Origin: Denitrobaculum sp965232285
Lineage (GTDB): Bacteria > Pseudomonadota > Alphaproteobacteria > Kiloniellales > Kiloniellaceae
Assembly: GCA_965232285.1 (NCBI GenBank)
Contig: CBDDPL010000004.1
Coordinates: 1,178,001-1,242,000, forward strand
Direction of reading: 5' to 3'
DNA length: 64,000 nucleotides
The notes under the pieces are model-generated. The model worked only from the letters and a program-made list of their open reading frames with translations, made no database searches and was not told the origin of the DNA. The translations under genes and the position numbers were made by a program. Shown here in pieces: positions 21,657 to 30,020 of this stretch (position 1 is the first letter of the stretch; every line of letters begins with the position of its first letter).

Positions 21657-22190
21657 CTACTGGCTGCCTTCCTTGATCATTTTTTCGACCTCTTCCTTCT
21701 CCGGATCCCGGATATCGATGCCCTTCACGAGTTTCAGGTAGTTGACCTGAAGAATGCGGATCGTCATCAGCGTGAAGGCCAGAGGCAGGATCAGGTAGAT
21801 GTACTTCATCGGAACGCCCAGGGTCTGGGACTTCCAGAAGAGGTTCATTTTGAAGAAAACGAAGTTGAAGCTGAGGTAGACAAAGTAGACGTTGAAGGCC
21901 AGCCAGAAGAGATCGGCAATGGCTTCCACGATCTTGATGCCCTGCGGCGGCAGGAACTTCAGTTGGAAGGTCACGCGGTTATGCGCAGACATCTTTGCGG
22001 CGTAACTGGCGCCGAAAAAAACGAACCAGACGAACATGTAGACGGAGAGTTCTTCGGTCCAGGAAAAGGAGTACCCGAAGAGCTCTCGCGACAGAATCTG
22101 TGCAAAGAGCAGGAGCACGAACACGGCAAGCAGAGTCCGGCAGATATAGCTTTCGATGTTGTCGAAAAAATGAAGGACTTTGTTTCCCAC
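21657..22190 (-). CDS. dctQ: TRAP transporter small permease (DctQ)
   Basis: 177 residues with four hydrophobic segments, as in the DctQ family (FVLLLFAQILSRELF, LSVYMFVWFVFFGASYAAK and two later). A GTG at 22190 is taken as start because GGAG lies 9 nt upstream and the length then matches the family; an ATG 42 codons earlier would add an unrelated polar extension. It pairs with DctM and takes ligand from DctP. The 191-bp gap to dctP contains a GC-rich hairpin. Confidence 0.9.
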   Translation of the reverse strand: MGNKVLHFFDNIESYICRTLLAVFVLLLFAQILSRELFGYSFSWTEELSVYMFVWFVFFGASYAAKMSAHNRVTFQLKFLPPQGIKIVEAIADLFWLAFNVYFVYLSFNFVFFKMNLFWKSQTLGVPMKYIYLILPLAFTLMTIRILQVNYLKLVKGIDIRDPEKEEVEKMIKEGSQ

Positions 22191-22343
22191 TGTCCGCGCT
22201 CCTGTTTTTGTATCGCGCAGCCACGCTTGTTTTGGATTGGCGGTTCCGCATCTCTGCGATGCCGCCTCCGTGGTTGCGCTTCCCCCTAGGCAGGTTGTCA
22301 TACTCAAGGCTGGCAAAGGCCTTGAGGCAGGGTACAGATTAGG

Positions 22344-22369
22344 AGGGGCGGCGCGGGCGCACCGCCCCT
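22344..22369 (-). promoter_or_regulatory. GC hairpin after dctP
   Basis: Perfect 8-bp stem AGGGGCGG/CCGCCCCT with a 10-nt loop, starting 13 nt after the dctP stop and before dctQ. No T-run follows on the minus strand. It probably acts like the hairpin after the PotD-like gene, favouring higher levels of binding-protein mRNA than permease mRNA. Confidence 0.5.
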
Positions 22370-22381
22370 GATGCCGGTTTG

Positions 22382-23395
22382 TTACTTGACCGGATCACGG
22401 CCCAGCGAGGTCAGGACCGTATTCAGCTTTTCGACACCACCGATGGAGTCGTAGAACTTGGGCCAGACGGCGGCTGTTGCCTTTTCGATCCATTCCTTTT
22501 CGCCATCGGCGGGCTCGTCGATCTGCATGCCCTTGGCGAGCAGGTCTTCGCGGATCGCGGCTTCGGATTCCCGCAGGTGGTTGGCGCTGTGGAGCGTGGC
22601 TTCCTTGCCGGCTTCCAGCACCGCTTTCTGCGTTTCTTCATCCATGTCCTGGAAGACCGCTTCGCTGACGATCAGCGGCTCGATGGAGAAGATGTAACGG
22701 ATGGCCGTGACGTACTTCTGGACTTCGTAGAACTTCATCGAGTGAACGGTCAGATAGGGATTGTCCTGACCGTCGACGACCTTTTGCTGCAGGGCGGTAA
22801 AGGTCTCGGACCAGGCCATCGGCGTCGGATTGATGCCCCAGGACTTATAGGTGTCGATCATGATCTCGTTTTTCGGGACCCGCACGACGACGCCCTGAAG
22901 GTCTTCGAGGGTTTTGATGGGCTTCTTCGAATTGGTCAGAACACGGAAGCCGGTATAGGTCCAGCCGACAATCCGGACGCCCGCGTCGCGCAGCGTATTC
23001 TCGACCAGTTCCTGACCGATTTCACCCTGGGTCAGCTTTTCGGCGTCTTCCAGGCTCAGGATGACGTACGGCAGCGTGAAGACACCGACCGTCGGCGAGA
23101 AAGGCGTGATGTTGTTGATTGCCAGCAGGGAGAAATCGAGGGTGCCGATGGCGGCTTCGTTGACCGTATCCTGCTCACTGCCCAACTGCCCGTTCAGGAA
23201 CATCTTGGCCGTATGCTTGCCGCCGGTCTTCTGTTCGAACAGCTCAACGAATTTTTTGCCGAGTTCGTGCTGGGCACTTCCGTGCGCGTCACCAACGGCA
23301 ATCTTGTAGTTTTTTGCCGAAGCGTCCTCGGCGGCATTGAAGCACAATGCGACGGCAAGGCCGGCCGTGGCGGCTAGTTTTCCCGCAAATTTCAC
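22382..23395 (-). CDS. dctP: TRAP transporter solute-binding protein (DctP)
   Basis: 337 residues with a Sec signal peptide (MKFAGKLAATAGLAVALCF, cleavage near DASAKN). The DctP core is clear; the segment QGVVVRVPKN carries the arginine that in the family grips a substrate carboxylate. The start is a GTG with GGAGG 5 nt upstream, which gives a normal signal peptide. Ligand is likely an organic acid, but the identity cannot be read from sequence. Divergent from a LysR gene that is its probable regulator. Confidence 0.93.
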   Translation of the reverse strand: MKFAGKLAATAGLAVALCFNAAEDASAKNYKIAVGDAHGSAQHELGKKFVELFEQKTGGKHTAKMFLNGQLGSEQDTVNEAAIGTLDFSLLAINNITPFSPTVGVFTLPYVILSLEDAEKLTQGEIGQELVENTLRDAGVRIVGWTYTGFRVLTNSKKPIKTLEDLQGVVVRVPKNEIMIDTYKSWGINPTPMAWSETFTALQQKVVDGQDNPYLTVHSMKFYEVQKYVTAIRYIFSIEPLIVSEAVFQDMDEETQKAVLEAGKEATLHSANHLRESEAAIREDLLAKGMQIDEPADGEKEWIEKATAAVWPKFYDSIGGVEKLNTVLTSLGRDPVK

Positions 23396-23652
23396 TTGAA
23401 CCTCCATAGTAGGCACCAGCTTTTAACGCCCTTGCGGAGCGCAGAACCGGTGCTGGATTAGGCCAACAAGTGAGCAAGCTACGACTGACGGTAGCTTTCC
23501 CTCCCTGTGGTCCTATTGACTGACTGCTCGCAGGTGCGGAAAAACCGCTCTTACGGCGTCGCTTTAGTGTTCCTTATGGATGGCGCTGTATTTGCTTATT
23601 GCAAACGCTATCACTTATCGGACCATGTACACAACTAATACCATGTTCGCGT

Positions 23653-23702
23653 TGTTTCATGCATAGTAGAGGTTCGAAGGATAGTTTGATTAACATGAAA
23701 CA
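23653..23702. promoter_or_regulatory. Inverted-repeat operator upstream of lysR
   Basis: Perfect 9-bp inverted repeat: TGTTTCATG (23653-23661) and CATGAAACA (23694-23702), centres 41 bp apart, close to four helical turns. The second arm sits between the -35 and -10 of the lysR promoter, which suggests autorepression by DNA looping or a tetrameric LysR protein. Confidence 0.5.
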
Positions 23703-23713
23703 TTCAGTATAGT
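23686..23713 (+). promoter_or_regulatory. lysR promoter, probably leaderless transcript
   Basis: TTGATT (23686-23691), 16-bp spacer, TATAGT (23708-23713). The initiation point about 7 nt downstream of the -10 coincides with the ATG at 23720, and there is no Shine-Dalgarno, so the mRNA is probably leaderless. Confidence 0.5.
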
Positions 23714-23719
23714 TGGGCC

Positions 23720-24667
23720 ATGGCTCGAAAAGCGTTACTTGGTCGTGTGAGCGACGTCGATATCCGGCTGCTGCGGGTGTTTCGCTCCGTGGTCGCCTGC
23801 GGTGGGCTGTCCGCCGCCGAACTGGAACTCAACATCGGCCGCTCGACGATCAGCCGCCATCTGGCGGATCTCGAGCTGCGCCTCGGCGTCAAACTCTGTG
23901 ACCGGGGGCCGGCCGGTTTTGCCTTAACCTCCGAAGGTGAGCGGGTTCTCGAGGCTTCCTCAAGACTGCTGACGGCGATCAACGATTTCCAGTCCGACAT
24001 CGACGAGGTGCATCTGCGCCTGACCGGCCATCTTTCGATTGCGTTGTTTGACAAGACGGTGACCAATCCCGAGGCCCGGCTGCCCGAGAGCATTCGCCTG
24101 TTCGACGAAATAGCGCCGAAGGCGACGATCGAAATTCACGTTGAGCCCTTTAACACCATCGAAAGCGGTGTCCTCTCCGGTCGTTTCCACCTGGCCATCA
24201 TTCCGCCGCATCGGCAATCCAGCAGCCTTAAGTACTATCCGGTCTACTCTGAACAGATGTACCTCTATTGCGGTGAGGGGCATCCTCTGTTCGATCAGTC
24301 CGATGCCACGGTATCGACGCAGGATCTTCGGGAGTACAAGTACGCTGGTATCGGGTTTCACTCCCCGAACATGGAAGTCAGCCATCGTCTCAGCCTGAAA
24401 CGCAGCGCCGATGCCTATGATGAAGAGGCGCTGGCGGTGCTGATCCTCTCCGGCCGCTATCTCGGATTTCTGCCGGATCACTACGCCCAGCGTTTTGAAG
24501 ACTCCGGTCAGATGCGGCGCTTGCGTCCGACAGACTACCATTACCAGAGCACGCACGCGGTCATCGTCCGTCGCTCACCGCAGCCCTCCAGGCTGGTGCA
24601 GGAGTTCCTCGACTGTCTGCGGCGCGTTCACTCGGTCGATGGCCTGCCCGTTCAGCAGTTACCCTGA
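23720..24667 (+). CDS. LysR-family regulator, divergent from the TRAP transporter
   Basis: 315 residues: HTH at about residues 14-70 (RLLRVFRSVVACGGLSAAEL then STISRHLADLE), then a LysR substrate-binding domain. The divergent position suggests control of dctPQM. The upstream region shows a leaderless promoter with an inverted repeat. The last codons fall in a run of degenerate 17-nt tandem repeats that continues past the stop. Confidence 0.94.
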   Translation: MARKALLGRVSDVDIRLLRVFRSVVACGGLSAAELELNIGRSTISRHLADLELRLGVKLCDRGPAGFALTSEGERVLEASSRLLTAINDFQSDIDEVHLRLTGHLSIALFDKTVTNPEARLPESIRLFDEIAPKATIEIHVEPFNTIESGVLSGRFHLAIIPPHRQSSSLKYYPVYSEQMYLYCGEGHPLFDQSDATVSTQDLREYKYAGIGFHSPNMEVSHRLSLKRSADAYDEEALAVLILSGRYLGFLPDHYAQRFEDSGQMRRLRPTDYHYQSTHAVIVRRSPQPSRLVQEFLDCLRRVHSVDGLPVQQLP

Positions 24668-24722
24668 AAGAACAGTTACCCTGGAAAAGGAGTGACCCTG
24701 GAAGAGGAGTGGCTCGGAGAGG
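24656..24722. repeat. Degenerate 15-18 nt tandem repeat at the lysR 3' end
   Basis: Four successive units: CAGTTACCCTGAAAGAA, CAGTTACCCTGGAAAAGG, AGTGACCCTGGAAGAGG and AGTGGCTCGGAGAGG. The first contains the lysR stop codon; the others fill the gap to the convergent carbonic anhydrase gene. It looks like slippage-derived duplication. Confidence 0.55.
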
Positions 24723-24740
24723 AGCCGGGTTTGATGCGCA

Positions 24741-25379
24741 TCACTCCACGGCTTCGAAGGCGCCGCTTTCCGGATCGAGGGCCATCAGGCGGCCTTCCGC
24801 GATATCGAAGAAGGCCCCGCGCAGACGCAGCCTGCCGTCATCCACGCGTTCTTTGACGAAGGGGAAAGTCTTCAGGTTTTCGATCGAATGGCGAATGGAG
24901 GCAAGCTCCATGGCCCGCTGCTGCACCTCGATGGTTTCGCCGGCGCAGTCGCGCAGGGCGTCGTCGCGTGCCGGGTTCAGTAGAGACATCCAGTTGTCGA
25001 TGAAGCTGTGTTCGTCGGTGCCCTGGTAGAGGCCGTTCAGGAAGGCGCGCACACCGCCGCAGCGTCCGTGTCCCATCACCAGAATATTCTCGACCTCAAG
25101 GCCGGTGACGGCGAACTCAAGCGCGGCGCTGGTGCCGTGAAAATCACCCTGGGGTTCGAAGGGGGGCACCAGGTTGGCGACATTGCGCACAATAAAGAGA
25201 CGACCGGGGCCGGCGTTGAAAATAGCCTCGGGGGCGACCCGGCTGTCGCAGCAGGAGATCACCATGGTCTTGGGTGATTGGCCGGTTTCCGCCAGATTTC
25301 TGTAGAGCTCCGCCTCTTCGGGGTAGCGCCCAGTCAGAAAACGCTGATAGCCCTCCACCAGTTCCCGTACATCGCGCAA
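24741..25379 (-). CDS. Beta-class carbonic anhydrase
   Basis: 212 residues. Zinc ligands and catalytic dyad are visible: ISCCDSRVAPE gives the first Cys (C-x-D-S-R with Asp-Arg pair), and GHGRCGG gives His and second Cys. It interconverts CO2 and bicarbonate in the cytoplasm. It lies 28 bp downstream of nhaA on the same strand, so both may serve pH and bicarbonate balance. Normal length and no signal peptide. Confidence 0.96.
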   Translation of the reverse strand: MRDVRELVEGYQRFLTGRYPEEAELYRNLAETGQSPKTMVISCCDSRVAPEAIFNAGPGRLFIVRNVANLVPPFEPQGDFHGTSAALEFAVTGLEVENILVMGHGRCGGVRAFLNGLYQGTDEHSFIDNWMSLLNPARDDALRDCAGETIEVQQRAMELASIRHSIENLKTFPFVKERVDDGRLRLRGAFFDIAEGRLMALDPESGAFEAVE

Positions 25380-25407
25380 GGGTTTATCACCTTCTTATTT
25401 CGTCGTT

Positions 25408-26625
25408 TTATCCATTGGCCTTCGCAGTGCTGGAGACCTGCACTGCGGCAGCCGTGACGGGGCGTGATGCCATTCTGAGAATGACATAACCGGCCAAAGC
25501 GGACAATGTTGAGCCCGAGAGCACGCCGAGCCGGACCGCGGCCGCATGCTCCGGATCGGTGAATGCGAGCGTGCCGATAAAGAGGCTCATGGTGAAACCG
25601 ATGCCCGCCAGGAGCGCGACACCATAGATCTGGAACCAGGTCGCACCCTCGGGCAGCCGGCAGATGCCGGCCCTTGCCGCCAGCCAGGCGAAGCCGAAAA
25701 CGCCCAACTGCTTGCCCAGAAACAGGCCCAGGGCAATGCCCAGGGGGATGGGCGCAAAGAGATCCGCGACGGAGAGGCCGCTGAGAGAGACCCCCGCATT
25801 GGCGAAGGCGAAGACCGGCATGACGAAAAAGGCGACCCAGGGGTGCAGCTCATGCTCGAGCTTGAGCAGCGGCGCCGGTTTGCCCGTGTCAGGCACGCGC
25901 AGCGGGATTGTCAGTGCGATCACCACGCCGGCCAGCGTCGCATGCACGCCGGATTTCAGCACGCAGACCCACATCACGATGCCGACCAGAACGTAGGGTG
26001 CGATCCGCCTGACACCCGACAGGTTTAAGGTCAGCAGGATCGCCAGACAGACTGCGGCAATGACCAGCGATATGATCGAGAGATCGGCTGTGTAGAACAG
26101 CGCGATGATCACGATGGCCCCGAGGTCGTCGATGATCGCCAGGGCGAGGAGGAAGATCTTCAGAGCCACCGGCACACGGCTGCCCAGAAGCGCCAGCACG
26201 CCGAGCGCGAAGGCAATGTCCGTGGCGGCCGGAATGGCCCAGCCGTTCAGGGCCGTCGGGTCGCCGAGGTTGAAGGCCACATAGATGAGGGCGGGCAGGA
26301 TCATGCCGCCGATCGCCGCAAAGAGGGGCAGGGAAGCCTGGTTCCAGCTCGAGAGCTGGCCCTGCAGCAGTTCCCGTTTGATCTCCAGTCCCACGAGGAA
26401 GAAGAACACCGCCATCAGGCCGTCGTTGATCCATAGCAGCAGCGGTTTGTCGATGGCGAGCGCGCCGATCTGCACGACCACGGGCGTGGAAAGAAAGGCA
26501 TCGTAGAGCCAACTGAACGCTGAGTTGGACAGCAGCAGCGCCGCGGCGGCGGCGATCATCAGCAGGACGCCACCCGCGGCTTCATGATGCAGAAGGGACG
26601 CGACGCGCCGCTGCAGACTTGGCAT
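25408..26625 (-). CDS. nhaA: Na+/H+ antiporter NhaA
   Basis: 405 residues with about 12 hydrophobic segments. The essential aspartate pair is seen in ALAIIDDLGAIVIIALFY, matching D163-D164 of E. coli NhaA. The ATG at 26625 (MPSLQRRVASLLHHEAAGG) matches the family N-terminus with AAGGA upstream; an earlier in-frame ATG would add 23 poorly conserved residues. It exports sodium using the proton gradient, consistent with a saline habitat. Carbonic anhydrase follows. Confidence 0.96.
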   Translation of the reverse strand: MPSLQRRVASLLHHEAAGGVLLMIAAAAALLLSNSAFSWLYDAFLSTPVVVQIGALAIDKPLLLWINDGLMAVFFFLVGLEIKRELLQGQLSSWNQASLPLFAAIGGMILPALIYVAFNLGDPTALNGWAIPAATDIAFALGVLALLGSRVPVALKIFLLALAIIDDLGAIVIIALFYTADLSIISLVIAAVCLAILLTLNLSGVRRIAPYVLVGIVMWVCVLKSGVHATLAGVVIALTIPLRVPDTGKPAPLLKLEHELHPWVAFFVMPVFAFANAGVSLSGLSVADLFAPIPLGIALGLFLGKQLGVFGFAWLAARAGICRLPEGATWFQIYGVALLAGIGFTMSLFIGTLAFTDPEHAAAVRLGVLSGSTLSALAGYVILRMASRPVTAAAVQVSSTAKANG

Positions 26626-26741
26626 GTGATTTCCTTCCCCACGCGATTCGGGCAAACCCGCAAAACACCATAATAGATAAAAACAATGACGCAAACTTCA
26701 ATAAACTTTCAAAAGCGCTTTAATAAATTGAAAATCTGTGA

Positions 26742-26747
26742 GATAAT
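26742..26747 (+). promoter_or_regulatory. -10 hexamer adjoining the small HTH gene
   Basis: GATAAT ends 5 nt before the ATG at 26753, in an AT-rich stretch with TTTAAT at 26719-26724 as a weak -35. This would give a leaderless or nearly leaderless mRNA. TTTCAA (26707) and TTGAAA (26728) form a short dyad upstream. Confidence 0.35.
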
Positions 26748-26752
26748 TCAGT

Positions 26753-26956
26753 ATGCTTAGCCAACCGATGTTGACCTTGCACGAGGTCGCTGAACTGCTG
26801 AAAGTGAAGGAAAGCACCGTGCGTGCTTGGATCCACGACGAAAGTCTGCGCGCTGTGAAATTCGGCCGCGACTGGCGGGTCGCGCAAAAGGATCTCGAGG
26901 CCTTCGTCAACGATCGCGCCAACCGACCGCCCGAGGGTAGCGAAGCCGGCGCCTGA
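26753..26956 (+). CDS. Small excisionase-type helix-turn-helix protein
   Basis: 67 residues consisting almost wholly of a MerR/excisionase-like winged HTH: LTLHEVAELLKVKESTVRAW, then a basic wing FGRDWRVAQKDLEAFV. Such proteins bind DNA and act as small regulators or recombination directionality factors. No integrase is nearby, so a regulatory role is more likely. It is divergent from nhaA (127 bp), which it could regulate, and convergent with a phosphatase gene. Confidence 0.85.
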   Translation: MLSQPMLTLHEVAELLKVKESTVRAWIHDESLRAVKFGRDWRVAQKDLEAFVNDRANRPPEGSEAGA

Positions 26957-26968
26957 AGCGTCGTTCCG

Positions 26969-27550
26969 TTACCTGGTCTCTTGCGCGTCAGCGTTTCCAA
27001 GGACTTCAGCGGACCACCAGGGAAAGTCGCTGCGTGGCGGCCGGTGAAAGACCGGTCTCGCGTTGGGCAGGTCCGCGCCGGCGTCCAGCGCGGCGTATTT
27101 CTCGATGGCCCAGTAGACGCCGCCATGTGCCACGATCAGCACGGGAGCGGGCAGGGTGAGCGCCAGATTGAGGCCGCGCAGAGCGCGTTTCAGGAAGAAA
27201 TCGTAGGGTTCCGCGCCTTTCGGCGTGGTTTCCCCACTGCGCCAGCCATGGAACCACTCGCCCTTGCTCTGGCCTTCGCAGGCGCCCCAGCCGCATTCGG
27301 CGAGATCCTCGATCACCTCGAGCCGGGCGCCGCAGCGATCCTGGAGGATTTCTGCGGTCTCCAGGGCACGCTGGAGCGGGCTGCTGCAAAGTGTTGAGAT
27401 TCCAAGATTTTCGACTAACGCGCAAGCCGCCCGGGCCTGGGCGCGGCCGGTCTCGTTGAGGGGGACGTCCGTACGTCCCTGAGCCAGGCCGCGGAGGTTC
27501 CAGTCGGTCTCACCATGCCGGAGATAGTAGAAGGCGGTTTCGGTGAGCAT
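26969..27550 (-). CDS. Histidine phosphatase family protein (phosphoglycerate mutase-like)
   Basis: 193 residues. The catalytic RHG motif is in YYLRHGETDWN, with the second histidine in IVAHGGVYWA. GRTDVPLNETGRAQA is typical of the cofactor-dependent phosphoglycerate mutase / GpmB / CobC-like branch. The ATG is used; a TTG five codons upstream with AGGA just before it is an alternative. The CobC-like branch includes alpha-ribazole phosphatase, but the cob cluster is 23 kb away, so no assignment is made. Confidence 0.92.
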   Translation of the reverse strand: MLTETAFYYLRHGETDWNLRGLAQGRTDVPLNETGRAQARAACALVENLGISTLCSSPLQRALETAEILQDRCGARLEVIEDLAECGWGACEGQSKGEWFHGWRSGETTPKGAEPYDFFLKRALRGLNLALTLPAPVLIVAHGGVYWAIEKYAALDAGADLPNARPVFHRPPRSDFPWWSAEVLGNADAQETR

Positions 27551-27594
27551 TGCGCTAAATCTCAAGTCTTCCTAAAAAAACAGAAGGTTAGCGG

Positions 27595-29034
27595 TTAATC
27601 CACCGGTGTGTGGTTGAAGCTCTGCATGGCGCGTACGGCCTCCGCTCCGCCGTAGCGCGCCAGCAGGGTGTTCTGATCTGCGAAGGCGGCGGCGTTCACG
27701 GCTTCCGGATCCAGGATCGAAAGCAGGGATTTACGAAGTTTATCAAGGTCTTGCTGAGTGGCGCTATCACCCGCGAGGTCGTCGGCCTCCTGCGGATCCG
27801 CCTCCAGATTGAAGAGCTGTGGCGGGTGGCCGCCGGCATAATGAACGTACTTCCAGGGGCCCTGGCGCAGCAGGAAAAAGCCGGTCGGGCTGCCGCCGTC
27901 ATGGTATTCGCTGAGCAGCAATCGCTCCGGCTCCGGCCTCTCAAGGAAGTCCTGGAGAGGACGGCTTTGCCAGGAATCTACAGTCGAAGTTTTTGAAATA
28001 GCTGCCACTTTTTCGACCGTCGCGGCGACCTCGGTCAGGGAAACCGGCGTGTCGTTGCGGCCGGAGGGCACGCCCGGACCCGCCAGGATCATGGGGATGG
28101 CGACGGAATCCTCGTACATCACCGACTTGGTCCAGAAGCCGTGGTTGCCGAGCATCTCGCCGTGATCGCTGACATAGAGCACCAGGGTCTCGCTGGCCGC
28201 GCCGGAGTCTTCAAGGGCTTCAAGTACTTGCGCGACGTTGCTGTCAAGGAAGCTGCAGAGGCCGTAGTAACAGCGCCGCGCTAACAGCCGACTTTCCGGG
28301 GAAAAATGCCGGTCATAGTCCCAGAAGACTTCCATTTCGCGCAGGACGGAATGTCCGCTTCTGGCCGCGTTTTTTCTCTGAAAGGGCATAGGAATGTCAC
28401 AGCCTTCGTAGAGATCGAAGAAGGGCTGCGGCGCGGTCAGGGGATAGTGGGGGCTGACAAATGATACGAAGAGCGACCAGGGCGCCTTTGCCGCGTTGGT
28501 CGAGGTCCGGCGCAGCCAGCGGCAGGCCGCTTCCGTGACCCGGCGGTCGTAATCCGTGTAGTCGCTCTCGCCCGCACCGCTGTCGGCCGCCAGCTCGACA
28601 GTGTCGTCATAGTCGGGCAGGGGATCGCGCAGGAGCGCCTGGGGCCAGCCTTTGCCGCCATTGGTGACGTGCATCGGCAGGATCTCTTCGCTGAAGCCGT
28701 TGTCATCCTCGGCGGAACGGAAGTGCAGCTTGCCGATGGAGACAACGCTGTGACCGGCGGCGCGCAGCCGGTGCATCCAGCTCTCGATCTGTCCGTGGTA
28801 GGGTTCGGCGGAGGACCAGCAACGGTGCTCGTGGACCTGCAGGCCGGTCGCCAGGCTGGCACGCGCCGGCACGCAGATCGGCGAGGGGGTATAGGCCCGC
28901 GTGAAGCGGGTGCCCCGGGAAGCCAGCTTGTCCAGGGCCGGGGTCCGGACGATCGGGTGCCCGTAACAGCCCGCCGCCGAGCGGGCATGCTCGTCGGAAC
29001 AGAGGATCAGGACGTTCTTGGCCGCGCCCGCCAT
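27595..29034 (-). CDS. Type I sulfatase-like hydrolase
   Basis: 479 residues, alkaline-phosphatase/sulfatase superfamily. The formylglycine signature is present as C54-V-P-A-R (PICVPARASLATG), implying maturation by a sulfatase-modifying enzyme not seen in the window. Metal-binding residues are in ILCSDEHA at the N-terminus and YVSDHGEMLGNHGFW in the middle. No signal peptide, so it is likely cytoplasmic; choline-sulfatase-like and phosphonate monoester hydrolase relatives are possible. Ten nt downstream of the class II aldolase gene, so co-transcribed with it. Confidence 0.92.
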   Translation of the reverse strand: MAGAAKNVLILCSDEHARSAAGCYGHPIVRTPALDKLASRGTRFTRAYTPSPICVPARASLATGLQVHEHRCWSSAEPYHGQIESWMHRLRAAGHSVVSIGKLHFRSAEDDNGFSEEILPMHVTNGGKGWPQALLRDPLPDYDDTVELAADSGAGESDYTDYDRRVTEAACRWLRRTSTNAAKAPWSLFVSFVSPHYPLTAPQPFFDLYEGCDIPMPFQRKNAARSGHSVLREMEVFWDYDRHFSPESRLLARRCYYGLCSFLDSNVAQVLEALEDSGAASETLVLYVSDHGEMLGNHGFWTKSVMYEDSVAIPMILAGPGVPSGRNDTPVSLTEVAATVEKVAAISKTSTVDSWQSRPLQDFLERPEPERLLLSEYHDGGSPTGFFLLRQGPWKYVHYAGGHPPQLFNLEADPQEADDLAGDSATQQDLDKLRKSLLSILDPEAVNAAAFADQNTLLARYGGAEAVRAMQSFNHTPVD

Positions 29035-29044
29035 TGGGGGACGC

Positions 29045-29803
29045 TTAGTCCCGGTACTCCGGCGTGTCCTGGTCGAGGATGGCCTTCAGCTCCCGGAAGT
29101 GATAGCCGATCAGGGCGGCTTCGTCCTCCCACTGCTGGGCGGTCTTCTCGGCAACCTCGTCGGACAGCAGGCGCAGCTCGCGGCCAGTCATATAGGCGGT
29201 GATCAGGGTCTGGCAGGCGCGCTCGAAGTAGTAGAGCAGGTCGAAGGCCTCGGCGACGTCCCGGCCGGTGGTCAGGACGCCGTGGTTGCCCATCACCATG
29301 ACTTTCTTGTCCTGCAGGAGGGTCGAACAGCGTTCCGCCTCGTCGTCCAGCGCCATGCCGCCGTAGCTTTCGTCGATGGCCAGCCGGTTGAAGAAGCGGG
29401 CGGTGTTCTGATCGATCGGCGGCATGCGGCTGTCGGCCAGGCTCGCCAGTACCGTCGCATATTTGGAGTGGGCGTGCAGGACGCAGCGCGCCTGCGGACA
29501 GTTGCGGTGCAGGGCGCCGTGCAGGGACCAAGCGGTGCGGTCCGGCGCGTTGGGCTGCTTCAGGGTGTCCGGGTCGTTGGCGTCGAGCAGCAGCAGGTCG
29601 CTCGCCTTGATGCGTGAGAAATGCGCACCGTTTGGGTTCAGCAGGAAGCGCGAGCCTTCTTCATTGACCGCCAGGCTGAAATGATTGGCCACGCCTTCGT
29701 GCATGTTCAGGCGCGCCGTCCAGCGGAAGGCGCAGGCCAGATCGACGCGCTCTTCATAAAAGGCGCCATTGTCGCGAAGGGTGGGAACGGCGGAGAGGGA
29801 CAT
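29045..29803 (-). CDS. Class II aldolase/adducin family protein
   Basis: 252 residues of the fuculose-phosphate aldolase/adducin fold. Zinc-binding histidines are in CVLHAHSKYAT and GNHGVLTTGR, with NHFSLAVN near the start matching the family phosphate/substrate loop. These enzymes cleave or decarboxylate hydroxyacids and sugar phosphates. It is first in a two-gene unit with the sulfatase (10-nt gap), suggesting breakdown of a sulfated hydroxy compound; inference only. A divergent P450 gene starts 217 bp away. Confidence 0.92.
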   Translation of the reverse strand: MSLSAVPTLRDNGAFYEERVDLACAFRWTARLNMHEGVANHFSLAVNEEGSRFLLNPNGAHFSRIKASDLLLLDANDPDTLKQPNAPDRTAWSLHGALHRNCPQARCVLHAHSKYATVLASLADSRMPPIDQNTARFFNRLAIDESYGGMALDDEAERCSTLLQDKKVMVMGNHGVLTTGRDVAEAFDLLYYFERACQTLITAYMTGRELRLLSDEVAEKTAQQWEDEAALIGYHFRELKAILDQDTPEYRD

Positions 29804-30020
29804 GGTGCGGTCCTTGCGGCTGGTTGGTCGGCTGCGCGGTTAGCGTGCGATCTGAGAATCAGCCTGCCACGATTGCGGTTCATCGACAAACGAGGAATCT
29901 TTGGGAAGCGTCATTAGAGCGACTTATGGGTCTTTCCGGCATCGGACCCACTCGCGATTTTTTCAACACTTCGGCTGCTGCCGAAGCATCGATGTAGTGG
30001 AATGCGGTATCTTGGCCGGC

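Larger units (their letters stand above)
23396..23719. other. 324-bp divergent control region, dctP / lysR
   Basis: Contains control elements for both genes. A direct repeat ACCATGT lies at 23622-23628 and 23640-23646 (18-bp period) and a 9-bp inverted repeat at 23653-23702 (separate entry). No coding frame is supported. Confidence 0.6.

Noticed and set aside
26753..26956. Excisionase-like protein as a sign of a prophage or integrative element
   Set aside because: No integrase, attachment site, tRNA or phage gene is near; the neighbours are housekeeping genes.
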